This document shows, piece after piece, positions 46,526-55,500 of a stretch of 64,000 bases of DNA (within the stretch, counting starts at the first letter, position 1; every line of letters starts with the position of its first letter). The position numbers and the translations under genes are program-made. Below the pieces are notes generated by a model. The model was not told where the DNA came from. It saw only the letters and a program-made list of their open reading frames with translations, and ran no database searches. Source of the stretch: Plantactinospora sp. KBS50 (GTDB lineage: Bacteria > Actinomycetota > Actinomycetes > Mycobacteriales > Micromonosporaceae); assembly GCF_002285795.1 (NCBI RefSeq), contig NZ_CP022961.1, positions 5,274,001 to 5,338,000 on the forward strand. The letters are read 5' to 3'.

Positions 46526-46864
46526 ATGGACGACAACACCGGACGCGCCCCCGAGGTCGAGGAGGGCGCCGAGGACACGCTGGTCGAGGAGACCGAACAG
46601 GAACAGCGGCGGTCCGCCGCGGCCCGGCTGTTCGACATCCGCCGGGTGATCGGTGGGCTGTTCGCGGCGTACGGCCTGATCGTCACCCTGATGGGCGTCT
46701 TCGACAGCAAGACGGAGATCGACAAGGCGCAGGGGCTGCGGATCAACCTCTGGGCCGGCCTGGCCATGCTCGCCTTCGGGCTGTTCATGCTGGGCTGGGC
46801 CGTGCTGCGGCCGGCCGAGGCGCCGGAGCCGCGCGACGGCGAGGACGCCACCGCCGGGGATTGA
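46526..46864 (+). CDS. Small two-helix membrane protein, partner of the symporter
   Basis: A 112-residue protein with an acidic N-terminus and two membrane segments (VIGGLFAAYGLIVTLMGVF and INLWAGLAMLAFGLFMLGWAVL). The ribosome site TAGGAGGT includes the symporter stop, so the two are translationally coupled. Proteins of this type follow SSS symporters in many actinobacteria and probably act as accessory subunits (inference). Confidence 0.8.
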   Translation: MDDNTGRAPEVEEGAEDTLVEETEQEQRRSAAARLFDIRRVIGGLFAAYGLIVTLMGVFDSKTEIDKAQGLRINLWAGLAMLAFGLFMLGWAVLRPAEAPEPRDGEDATAGD

Positions 46865-46926
46865 GCCCGGCGTCGCCGGGTAGCCAGGTAGACGACAGCG
46901 GAGAAAGACGACGGAGGGCGACAGAG

Positions 46927-47286
46927 ATGACCGATCGCGAGCCCATCCGGCCGGTGGAGGACGATCCGGCCTTCGCGGACGCCGTCGACGACGACACGAC
47001 GGTGCCGCAGCTCGCCGAGCGCGGGCCGGCGGACCCCGACACGCCCACCTTCACCGAACCGGGCGCCGGGTCCGGCGACTTCCCACCCACCGACGACCTG
47101 CTCGGCGATCCGTACGGGGCGGGCTCGAACAACGCGGCCGACTACCGCACCGGGGCCGAGCAGCCGTGGGAGGCCGAGGATCTGGCCAGGGCGGAGGGTC
47201 GGGACCCGACGCCGGAGAACGTGTCGCGGGCCCAGCGGGAACTGGACGAGGACGGGCCGGCGGCGGTCGAACGAACGGTGCCGTGA
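46927..47286 (+). CDS. Acidic hypothetical protein
   Basis: A 119-residue disordered, acidic protein (EDDPAFADAVDDDTTVPQLAE, EPGAGSGDFPPTDDLLG). No known domain. ATG 46927 follows a GGAGGGCGACAGAG purine stretch. Probably the last gene of the symporter unit. Confidence 0.6.
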   Translation: MTDREPIRPVEDDPAFADAVDDDTTVPQLAERGPADPDTPTFTEPGAGSGDFPPTDDLLGDPYGAGSNNAADYRTGAEQPWEAEDLARAEGRDPTPENVSRAQRELDEDGPAAVERTVP

Positions 47287-47316
47287 GGTCGGGGTTGCGC
47301 ACACCGGCAGCGCCGG

Positions 47317-47378
47317 CCGGATGAACCCGGCAGCGCTTGGCCGCCGGACGAACCCGGCAGCGCTGCCGGATGAACCCG
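47317..47378. repeat. 21 bp degenerate repeat between convergent genes
   Basis: CCGGATGAACCCGGCAGCGC is repeated at 47317, 47344 (one change) and 47366 (truncated). It lies 30 bp after the stop of the acidic gene. Confidence 0.75.
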
Positions 47379-47382
47379 TGGA

Positions 47383-47455
47383 GCGGGCGCGGTCGCAACC
47401 TGCGACCGCGCCCGCCCCTGCGCCAGGCGCCGCGCCGGAGAACCAGCGCCTGGCG
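47383..47455. terminator. Double hairpin between the acidic gene and the cellulase gene
   Basis: First hairpin: 47383-47397 pairs perfectly with 47401-47415 (15 bp stem, 3 nt loop). Second hairpin: CGCCAGGCGC (47421-47430) pairs with 47446-47455. They end 11 bp before the convergent cellulase stop, so they can terminate both transcripts. Confidence 0.75.
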
Positions 47456-47465
47456 AATCCCTATC

Positions 47466-49286
47466 TCAGGACAACGGCGGGTAGGCGTTCTGCATCAGCT
47501 GCTGGAACTGAGCCGGGAACCAGGCACCCGAGATCGGCGCGTTGGGCAGCGCACCGGTCGCGCTGTTGCCGTTGCGGGCGTTGCCGGTGTACGTCGGGTC
47601 GCACATCCGGTCGAAGCCCTTGCCCTCGTCGTTCGGGATCTCGGTGCTCGAACCGTCGGACTCACCCGGCGGCTTGATCCAGACGTAGGCGTCGATGCCC
47701 GAGGCGGGCGCCGCGGTCGGCCGCTCACCGAGGCCGGCACCGGACTGGTTGCACCAGTTGCCGGCGTGGATCCGCCGGTCGATCCGGCCACCGTCGACGT
47801 ACGCGTCAACGCTGGTCGTCGGGCCGGCACCGGTGGGCCGGGCGGAGCCGCCCCAGCCGTTGCGGGAGGTGTCGATCAGCATGCCGATGTTGGAGTTGAA
47901 GCCGACCGAGACCAGCTTCTGCCGGAACGCCTGGGCGAACGACAGCTCGTCGACGTACTGGTTCCAGTCGACCCACTTGGACTGCCGGACGCTGGTGCCG
48001 TTCACCGTGTCGGTGATCTTCACGTACGGCTCCTGCAGCGCGGAGTAGTTCGCCGTGTTGGTGATGAACCCGGCGACGTTGTTCACGGTGCTGCCGGAGG
48101 CCGTGGCGGCCTGGTGCAGGATGTCGGCGGTGGGACCGAAGTTGCTGTCCCAGCCGATCCAGCCGTGGTGCGCGGAGTCGATGTAGTTGTAGACGTTGTT
48201 GATCGCGCCGAGCTTGGCCAGGGCGTAGCCGACGCCGTTGACGTAGGCGCCGTTGGCCTTGACCGTGTCACACATCGCGGTGCCGCCGGCCTGACCCGAG
48301 GTGTTCGTGATCAGGTTGGGCAGCGAGTCGATCTCGATGATGTTGATGATGCGCAGGCCGGCGTACTTCGAGTCGGCCTGGATCGCCGCGATCGGGTCGA
48401 TGTACTCGGACTTGTACCGGGGCAGCTCGTCCGGACCCAGCTCGCCGTTGGAGGCAAGCGCGGCGCAGTCGCGCCCGGGCAGGTTGTAGATGACGAACTG
48501 GATGTAGCCGGCACCCTGGGCGAGCGCGGCGTCCAGGTGGTCCCGGACCCCCATGGCCCCGTTGGAGCTGCTGCCCGAGGTGCCCTCGATGGCGGCGATC
48601 CGGTCCAGCCACACGGCGGTCGGGTTGTTGGAGACCCGGCTACCGCCGGACACCGACTCGGCCTTGGCCTTCCACTCCGGGTTCACGTAGCCGCGCGCCC
48701 CGACGTACGGGTTGTCCACCTTGCCGCCGGTAGGCGGCGGGGTGGTGGGGCCGCCGGTGGGGCTGCTCGTCGGCGACGAGGTCGGGCCGCCGGTCGGGCT
48801 GCTGGTCGGGCTGCTGGTCGGCGACGAGGTCGGGCCGCCCGTGGTCGGGTTGGTGGTTCCGCCCGTGCAGGTCACCCCGTTGAGCGTGAACGAGGTCGGC
48901 TTCGGGTTGCTGCCGCTCCAGGAGCCGTTGAAGCCGATCGACGTCGAGGCACCGGTGCCGAGCGAGCCGTTGTAGGACAGGCTCGCCGCGGTCACCTGCT
49001 GGCCGCTCTGCGTGTAGGTCGCCGACCAGCCCTGGTCGACCCGCTGGCTCGAGTTCGGGAAGGTCCAGCGCAGCGTCCAGCTGCTCATCGGGTCGCCGAG
49101 GTTCTTGATCGAGATGTTGGCGGTGAAGCCGCCCGACCAGTCGTTTGTGGTGTATTGGACGTCGCACCCGGTCGCGGCCTGCGCCATGGTGGCCGGCAGG
49201 GCCACCATGCCGCCGGCGACCAGCGCGCCGACGCTCGCCAGCACGGCGCCCTTGCGCCTGCCGGTGAGATTGTTCCAAGCGTTCAT
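47466..49286 (-). CDS. Secreted cellulase: CBM2 plus GH6 cellobiohydrolase/endoglucanase
   Basis: A 606-residue secreted enzyme. Signal peptide about 1-38 (ending MAQAA), CBM2 cellulose-binding module about 40-140 closed by C41 and C140, a Pro/Ser/Thr linker 141-189 with repeats of PTSSPTGG, and a GH6 domain from about 192 with IYNLPGRDCAALAS holding the catalytic acid D273. The GH6 domain ends with the typical WIKPPGESDG segment. It breaks cellulose to cellobiose. ATG 49286 is used (AAGGAG 10 nt upstream); GTG 49292 is possible. Likely regulated by a CebR-type repressor. Confidence 0.95.
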   Translation of the reverse strand: MNAWNNLTGRRKGAVLASVGALVAGGMVALPATMAQAATGCDVQYTTNDWSGGFTANISIKNLGDPMSSWTLRWTFPNSSQRVDQGWSATYTQSGQQVTAASLSYNGSLGTGASTSIGFNGSWSGSNPKPTSFTLNGVTCTGGTTNPTTGGPTSSPTSSPTSSPTGGPTSSPTSSPTGGPTTPPPTGGKVDNPYVGARGYVNPEWKAKAESVSGGSRVSNNPTAVWLDRIAAIEGTSGSSSNGAMGVRDHLDAALAQGAGYIQFVIYNLPGRDCAALASNGELGPDELPRYKSEYIDPIAAIQADSKYAGLRIINIIEIDSLPNLITNTSGQAGGTAMCDTVKANGAYVNGVGYALAKLGAINNVYNYIDSAHHGWIGWDSNFGPTADILHQAATASGSTVNNVAGFITNTANYSALQEPYVKITDTVNGTSVRQSKWVDWNQYVDELSFAQAFRQKLVSVGFNSNIGMLIDTSRNGWGGSARPTGAGPTTSVDAYVDGGRIDRRIHAGNWCNQSGAGLGERPTAAPASGIDAYVWIKPPGESDGSSTEIPNDEGKGFDRMCDPTYTGNARNGNSATGALPNAPISGAWFPAQFQQLMQNAYPPLS

Positions 49287-49518
49287 TTCCACGGATCTCC
49301 TTGGGCCAGCCCGGGCCAATAGGCCCGGCACGGCGTCGCGACCGCGGGATCGGGCCGCGGCAGACGCCGCGTGAGGGGATGTGTATCGCCCGGCCCGGAC
49401 GGGCGTAACGTGGGGGCGCGCGGGGACGCCGGCGGCGCAATCCCTACGCCTGCCGGTTCGCACCGGCTGCCCTCGGCGTTGGGGTCGTGCCGCCCCCCGG
49501 TAACCGGGGGCTGGTCGA

Positions 49519-49547
49519 ATTCTTGCATGGGAGCGCTTCCATGACAA
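49519..49547 (-). promoter_or_regulatory. Cellulase promoter with CebR-like box in the spacer
   Basis: On the minus strand, -35 TTGTCA (49542-49547) and -10 AAGAAT (49519-49524) are 17 bp apart. The spacer contains TGGAAGCGCTCCCA (49528-49541), which matches the CebR box TGGGAGCGCTCCCA at 13 of 14 positions. A repressor bound here would exclude RNA polymerase. It implies a leader of about 225 nt before the cellulase start. Confidence 0.75.
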
Positions 49548-49595
49548 CGACGCACGACTATTTTATCCGCAACCAACGCCGAACGGGAGACCAAA

Positions 49596-49628
49596 GGTCC
49601 GGGCCCCGCTCCTCGCGGGACCCGGACC
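49596..49628 (-). terminator. Hairpin after the lysozyme-like gene
   Basis: GGTCCGGGCCCCG (49596-49608) pairs with 49616-49628 with one mismatch, loop 7 nt, about 80 bp beyond the stop at 49707. It also separates that transcript from the cellulase promoter. Confidence 0.55.
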
Positions 49629-49706
49629 CGATCGTTGGAAATGCCGTGCCGACCTGCGGAAGAACCCTGCCGGCCCGATGACCTTGCGCCGAGGCCGGCG
49701 CGCGGG

Positions 49707-50615
49707 TCACCGGTCCCAGACGTCCCGGACGATGTCCGCGGCCTGCTGCTCCCACTGCGCGTACGCGAAGGGGAAGGCCGACACCTGGACCCGCTGCGCG
49801 GCGTCGGTCAGCGGCAGGTTCTGCCAGTCCGGGACGTTCCGCAGCCCGTTGAAGAACGCCATGGCCGCGTACTGCGGGTCGGTCACCTGATCGGGACTGC
49901 CCCACCCGGCCGACGGGCGCTGCTGGAACAGACCCAGCGAGTCGTGGTCGTTGGCGGCGCCCAGATGGCCCAGGTTGTCCAGCTTGGACTCCTGTAGCGA
50001 GGTGGCCACGCCGATCACCGCGGCCCGGTCCGGCAGGTTCATCCGGCGCGCGGTCCGCACGATGGTCCGCGCGTTGTCGGTCTGCTCGGAGGTCAGGTTC
50101 ACCCGGGACTGCGGACCCTGCGTGCCGTACGGGATCAGGGCCTGCAACGACGGGGCGGCCTCCGGCTGCGCGGCGTCCTCGCCTGCCGCCGCGGCGCCGT
50201 CGTCCGCCGCGGCGCCGTCCGCCGGCTGGGCCGGGTCCGCGGGGGGTTGCACCGGTACGCCGGCCGCCGCGCCCCGGTCACCGGGGTTGCCCGCGTCCGC
50301 CCCGCCCGGTGCGGCGGTGGCCGCGTCCGTGAGCGCGGCAGGGCGGGCCGCCTCCGGGGCCGCGCTCTGGGCGCCGGCGAGCGGTTGCCCGGCCAGCGCC
50401 GCGGCGGCCGTCAGGCCGGTGGCCGCCAGGATGGCGCCGCGCGGAACGGGATAGCGCGCCATGGCCGGAACCGTCCGGGTGGCGGCGGAGGCGTACCGGG
50501 CGACCCGACCCGAACGGGCCAGCGCCGGCACCCGGAACAGACCGGGGGCCGACCGGCGCAGGGTCGTGCGGGTATGCGCGATGGCCGGAAGCCATCGACT
50601 GAAGGGGGGCTTCAC
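49707..50615 (-). CDS. Secreted lysozyme-like (transglycosylase-fold) protein
   Basis: A 302-residue protein with an unusual long basic N-region (about 1-58), a hydrophobic signal or anchor (about 60-80), an Ala/Pro/Gly-rich linker and a conserved C-terminal domain: RTARRMNLPDRAAVIGVATSLQESKLDNLG, then DSLGLFQQRPSAGWGSPDQ and DPQYAAMAFFNGL, here in pieces. The ExSK..N.G...D..S.GLFQQRP pattern is that of lysozyme-like actinobacterial proteins with Glu in SLQESKL as the likely catalytic acid. GTG 50615 follows GAGAGGA. Confidence 0.75.
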   Translation of the reverse strand: MKPPFSRWLPAIAHTRTTLRRSAPGLFRVPALARSGRVARYASAATRTVPAMARYPVPRGAILAATGLTAAAALAGQPLAGAQSAAPEAARPAALTDAATAAPGGADAGNPGDRGAAAGVPVQPPADPAQPADGAAADDGAAAAGEDAAQPEAAPSLQALIPYGTQGPQSRVNLTSEQTDNARTIVRTARRMNLPDRAAVIGVATSLQESKLDNLGHLGAANDHDSLGLFQQRPSAGWGSPDQVTDPQYAAMAFFNGLRNVPDWQNLPLTDAAQRVQVSAFPFAYAQWEQQAADIVRDVWDR

Positions 50616-51011
50616 GATGGGGTCCTCTCGGTCGGGGGGCATACGCCTCGGTCCAACCGGCCGGCCTTGTCCGACATTCCGGAACCATCCGGCAGCCGGA
50701 CCGGAGGTGACCCAGGTCATCGCAGCGCCGGGGACGGGCGGGACGGGCGGCCGCAGAGAGCCCCAGGCCACCGCTTTCCGCCCGGACGGGGGCGTATTTC
50801 CCGGCCCGGTTCGGTGCCGTCGCGACGGGCACTTGCGGCCCGATCACGCTCAGACCGGCCGCATCGGCGCGCTCGCCCGATAACACCCCTCGATATCACT
50901 AAAAAGATGAACACCCATAAAAGCGATAAAACCTCGCAAAGTAGGTAGCGTCGGTCACGGCTCGGCTCCCGCCGGGCCGGAGGAAGAAGCGGAAGGAAGT
51001 GACGAGGAGTC
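50616..51011. other. Divergent promoter region with an A/T-rich island
   Basis: Between the lysozyme-like gene (minus) and the surface-protein gene (plus). Positions 50,881-50,945 are strikingly A/T-rich for this genome (runs such as ACTAAAAAGATGA and CATAAAAGCGATAAAA). This is the probable promoter zone for the surface protein-sortase pair. I cannot fix exact -35/-10 boxes. GGAAGGAAG and GAGGAG before 51012 are the ribosome site. Confidence 0.5.
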
Positions 51012-51761
51012 ATGGCGAAGAAGTTCCTCGGCAAGGTCGTCGCCGGCGCGGCCCTCGGCGGCGCGGCACTGCTCCTGGGCGCCCCGGGCATCGCGCTCGC
51101 CGACGCCGCGCCGACGCACGACCCCGACGCGCACGACAAGTCCGGCACCGTCTGGGTCAACCCGCGGGTCGTCCGGCCCGGCGAGACGGTCGACATCGGC
51201 GAGGTCTGCACCGAGGCGCAGGCCAGCCCACGCGCCTGGTCCAAGCTCACCGGCCAGCTCACGCTGCACGAGGTGCCGTACGACCCGGAGCGGGCGGCCG
51301 AGCACGCCCGCCTCGGCGCCCAGTACGCCGGCACCGGGGACAGCGACGAGGCCGGCCCCGACGCCGGTCCGCCGGTCACGGCGTCCCCCGCGGCCTCGCC
51401 CTCGGCGTCGGCCTCGGGCGGCACGGGTGGCGGCGTGCTGGCCGACGACGGCCACGGCAAGGGCCCGCGGCCTCCCATGGAGGACGGCGCGGCGCAGGAG
51501 ATGTCCAGCGACGCCGACCCGCACGTGTACGTCGTCGAGCACGAGCTCAGCGAGGACGCGCGCCCCGGGCACTACACGGTGTACGCGGCCTGCGGTGAGG
51601 CCGAGCTGATCGTCTCTCCGGACGGCCCGGTCAACGGCGGTGACGGCGGCGCGGCGGTGAACAAGGGCCTCGCCACCGGCGGGGCGGGCGCGCTGGCCGC
51701 GGCCGCGATCACCGGGGTGGCACTGCTGCGCCGGCGTCGGACCCATGGTTCGATCGCCTGA
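51012..51761 (+). CDS. Secreted surface protein, probable substrate of the adjacent sortase
   Basis: A 249-residue protein: signal peptide about 1-31 (ends GIALADA), a beta-rich domain (GTVWVNPRVVRPGETVDIGEVC, TVYAACGEAELIVSP) interrupted by a Ser/Ala/Gly linker (about 117-145), and a C-terminal GLATGG motif, hydrophobic helix (AGALAAAAITGVALL) and RRRR tail. This layout is that of a sortase sorting signal, though it is not canonical LPXTG or LAXTG. The sortase gene starts inside its last 17 bp. Confidence 0.8.
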   Translation: MAKKFLGKVVAGAALGGAALLLGAPGIALADAAPTHDPDAHDKSGTVWVNPRVVRPGETVDIGEVCTEAQASPRAWSKLTGQLTLHEVPYDPERAAEHARLGAQYAGTGDSDEAGPDAGPPVTASPAASPSASASGGTGGGVLADDGHGKGPRPPMEDGAAQEMSSDADPHVYVVEHELSEDARPGHYTVYAACGEAELIVSPDGPVNGGDGGAAVNKGLATGGAGALAAAAITGVALLRRRRTHGSIA

Positions 51762-52476
51762 GCGGGCGAGCCGGTTCGCCGGCGGCCGCCGCGGGGTACC
51801 GCGGCGCGCCGCCGGCATCGCCCTGCTCTCGCTGCTCGTCCTGATGCTCATCGCCGGCGCCGGGATGGTCACCGCCGCGTTCACCGTCGACTCGGCGGCC
51901 CCGCCCCAGCCGGCCGCCGAGTTCGCGCCCGCGCCGACCGCGGCCTCGACCGCGCAACCGTCGGCCACCGCCGGCCGCGCGGCCACCCCGGCACCGCCCG
52001 CCGTGTCGCTGGGTCGCTCCACACCGACCCGGCTGGTCATCCCGAAGATCAAGGTGGACACCAAGCTGCTGTCGCTCGGGGTGAACAAGGACGACACCAT
52101 CCAGGTGCCGGACGTACGGAAGCAGCCGAAGCTGGCCGGCTGGTACAAGCTCGGGCCCAGTCCCGGGGAGATCGGCAACGCCGTCATCGTCGGGCACGTG
52201 GACAGCAAGGCGGTGGGTCCGGCCGTCTTCTTCCGGCTCGGCTCGCTCAAGCCGGGGGACCAGATCAAGGTGACCCGTGCCGACAAGAAGGTGGTCACCT
52301 TCCGGGTGGACGCCGTCGGGTCGTACCCGAAGACGGCCTTCCCCACCGACCTCGTCTACTCCCCCTCGGACCAGGCCGGTCTGCGGCTGGTCACCTGCGG
52401 CGGCACCTTCGACCGCAAGAAGCACAGCTACCAGAACAACATCGTCGTCCTGGCCACCGCGGTCTCGGCCAAGTGA
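51745..52476 (+). CDS. Class F sortase
   Basis: A 243-residue membrane-anchored transpeptidase. Membrane helix about 23-46, Pro/Ala/Thr-rich stalk to about 90, then the sortase barrel with H151 in VIVGHVDS, catalytic C218 in RLVTCGG and R224 in FDRKKHSYQNNIVV. Sequence and length fit class F of actinobacteria. It overlaps the surface-protein gene by 17 bp, so substrate and enzyme are translated together. Confidence 0.93.
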   Translation: MVRSPERASRFAGGRRGVPRRAAGIALLSLLVLMLIAGAGMVTAAFTVDSAAPPQPAAEFAPAPTAASTAQPSATAGRAATPAPPAVSLGRSTPTRLVIPKIKVDTKLLSLGVNKDDTIQVPDVRKQPKLAGWYKLGPSPGEIGNAVIVGHVDSKAVGPAVFFRLGSLKPGDQIKVTRADKKVVTFRVDAVGSYPKTAFPTDLVYSPSDQAGLRLVTCGGTFDRKKHSYQNNIVVLATAVSAK

Positions 52477-52540
52477 CCGGGCCGGTACCGCGGCGTCCCG
52501 ATCGGGATGCCGCGGTACCGGCCCGCACGTCGTACCCCGG

Positions 52541-55500
52541 TCAGCTCGCCGAGGACGTCCGGACCAGCGTGCGGATCTGCCGCAGCAGCACCGACAGCGC
52601 CGCCAGGTCGGCCCCGGACTCGTCGAAGTCGCCCATCGCCTTGCGGGCCCGGCCGATCGACACCCGGTTGGACTGTTCCCAGGCGTGCACCCGCTCCTCC
52701 GCGCTGGCCGTGGCCGGCGTGGAACCCAGCACCTCGGCGGTCAGCGCCGCGAGGGCCGCGTACAGGTCGTACCGCAGGGCCATCCGGGCCAGCGTCTGCC
52801 ACCGGTCCTCGCGGGGCAGCAGGGAGATCTTCGACAGCAACGAGTCCACCCGGAAGCGGTCGGACAGGACGAAGTAGACCGAGGCGACCTCCTCGACCTC
52901 CCGCCCGGTCGTCGCGGCCGTCTCCACCACGTCCAGCAGCCCGAAGCTGTACATCAGCCGGGTGACCTGCTGGGCCAGTTCCCGCGGCAGACCCTTGCCG
53001 GCCAGCATCTCGATGTAGCCGGTCAGCGCCTCCTGCTCGCTGCCGTAGAAGAGGTCGTCCAGCTCCGGCAGCAACTGGGCCACCCCGTCGCGCAGCCGGG
53101 CGATCTCCCCCGGCACGTCCAACGGCGAGCGCCGGTTGGTGACCAGCCAGCGCACGGCCCGGTCCAGCAGCCGCCGGGTGTCCAGGTAGACCGCCGTCTG
53201 CACGTCCGCCGGGACGCGGTTGTCCAGCGCCTCGATCCGACCCCAGAGCTGGTCCAGCCCGAAGACGTCGCGGACCACCACGTACGCCCGGATGGCGTCC
53301 GCCGCGGTGGCGGCGGTCTCCTCGCAGACCCGGTAGATGAACGAGATGCCGCCCCGGTTCACCGCCTCGTTGACCAGCGCCGTGGTGACGATCTCCCGGC
53401 GCAGCCGGTGCCCGGTCATCAGTCCGGCGTACCGCTCCCGCAGCGGGGTCGGGAAGTAGCTGGCCAGCACGCCGGCCGTCCACTCCTCGTCCGCGATCCC
53501 GTCGCTCAGGATCTCCCGCTCCAGGCTGATCTTCACGTACGACAGCAGCACCGCGAACTCGGGCGCGGTGAGCCCGGAGTCGGTGCGCACCGCCAGCTCG
53601 TCGTCCGGCGGAAGCGCCTCCAGCTCGCGGTTGAGCTGCCCCGACCGTTCCAGATCGATGATCATCCGGCGGTGCACCGGCAGCAGCGACGCCGCCTGCG
53701 CCTGCGCCATGCCCAGCGCCCGGGCCTGGTCGTAGTTGTCCCGCAGCACCAGCTCGGCGACCTCGTCGGTCATCTGGGCCAGCAACTCGTCCCGCTGCGG
53801 CAGCGCGAGGTCGCCCTCGGCGAGCGCGTCGTGCAGCAGGATCTTGATGTTGACCTCGTGGTCCGAGCAGTCCACCCCGGCCGTGTTGTCCACGAAGTCG
53901 GTGTACATCCGCCCGCCGCCCACGGCGTACTCGATCCGGCCCACCTGGGTGAAGCCCAGGTTGCCGCCCTCGCCGACGACCTTGCAGCGCAGGCTCCTGC
54001 CGTCCACCCGGATCGCGTCGTTGGACTTGTCGCCCACCTCGGCGTTGGACTGGGTGGACGCCTTCACGTAGGTGCCGATGCCGCCGTTCCAGAACAGGTC
54101 GACCGGCGCGGTCAGGATCGCCCGCATCAACTCCTGCGGCGAGAGCATCTCCACCTGGTCCGGCAGGCCGAGCGCCGCCCGCACCTCCGGCGAGATCGGC
54201 ACGGACTTCGCCGTACGCGGGAAGATGCCGCCGCCCGCGGAGATCAGCTCCGGGTTGTAGTCGGCCCACGACGAGCGCGCGGCGTCGAACAGCCGGCGCC
54301 GTTCGGCGTACGAGCTGGCGGCGTCCGGATCCGGGTCCAGGAAGATGTGCCGGTGGTCGAAGGCGGCCACCAGGCGGATGTGTTCGGACAGCAGCATCCC
54401 GTTGCCGAACACGTCGCCGGACATGTCGCCCACCCCGACGACCGTGAAGTCCTGGGTCTGGGTGTCGAAGCCCAGCTCCCGGAAGTGCCGCTTGACCGAC
54501 TCCCAGGCACCGCGGGCGGTGATGCCCATCTTCTTGTGGTCGTACCCCGCCGAGCCGCCCGAGGCGAACGCGTCGCCGAGCCAGAAGTCCTTCGAGGTGG
54601 AGACCTCGTTGGCGATGTCGGAAAAGCTGGCCGTGCCCTTGTCGGCCGCCACCACGAGGTACGGGTCGTCCCCGTCGTGCCGCACCACGTCGTCCGGCGG
54701 CACGATCCGGCCGCCGGAGATGTTGTCCGTGACGTCCAGCAGGGCGGAGATGAACTCCCGGTAGCAGACCACCGCCTCGTCCCGGTCCCCCGGCTTCTGC
54801 TTGAGCACGAAGCCGCCCTTGGCGCCCACTGGCACGATCACGGCGTTCTTCACCATCTGCGCCTTGACCAGGCCGAGCACCTCGGTACGGAAGTCCTCGC
54901 GCCGGTCGGACCAGCGCAGGCCGCCCCGGGCCACCGGCCCGAACCGCAGGTGCACCCCCTCGAACCGGGGCGAGTACACGAAGATCTCGTACATCGGTCG
55001 CGGCGCCGGCAGGTCCGGCACCGCCTGCGGGTCCAGCTTGAAGGCCACGTACGGCTTGGGCCGCCCGTCGGTGCGCCGCTGGTAGATGCTGGTCCGCAGG
55101 GTGGCCTGGATCAGCGTGAGGTAGGAGCGCAGGATGCGGTCCTGGTCCAGACTGGCCACGTCGTCGAGCCGTCCGGTGATCTCGTCGACCAGCTCGCGGC
55201 TGCGTTCCTCCCGCTCCGCGGTGCTCAACGACTCCGCGGGCGAGAACCGGGTCTCGAACAGCCGCACCAGCAGGCCGGCCAGCTCCGGATAGGCGATGAA
55301 GGTGGACTCCATGTAGTCCTGCGAGAAGACCGTTCCGGCCTGGCGCAGGTACTTCGCGTACGCGCGCAGCACCACGACCTGACGCCAGGTGAGCCCGGCG
55401 CGCAGGACCAGTTCGTTGAAGCCGTCGATCTCCGCCTCGCCCCGCCAGGTGGCGGAGAAGGCGTTCTCCATGTTGGGGCGAACCTCGACCAGGTCGCGGG

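Noticed and set aside
51012-51761. Calling the surface protein an LPXTG or LAXTG protein
   Set aside because: The motif is GLATGG, which fits neither pattern exactly, so it is reported only as a non-canonical candidate.
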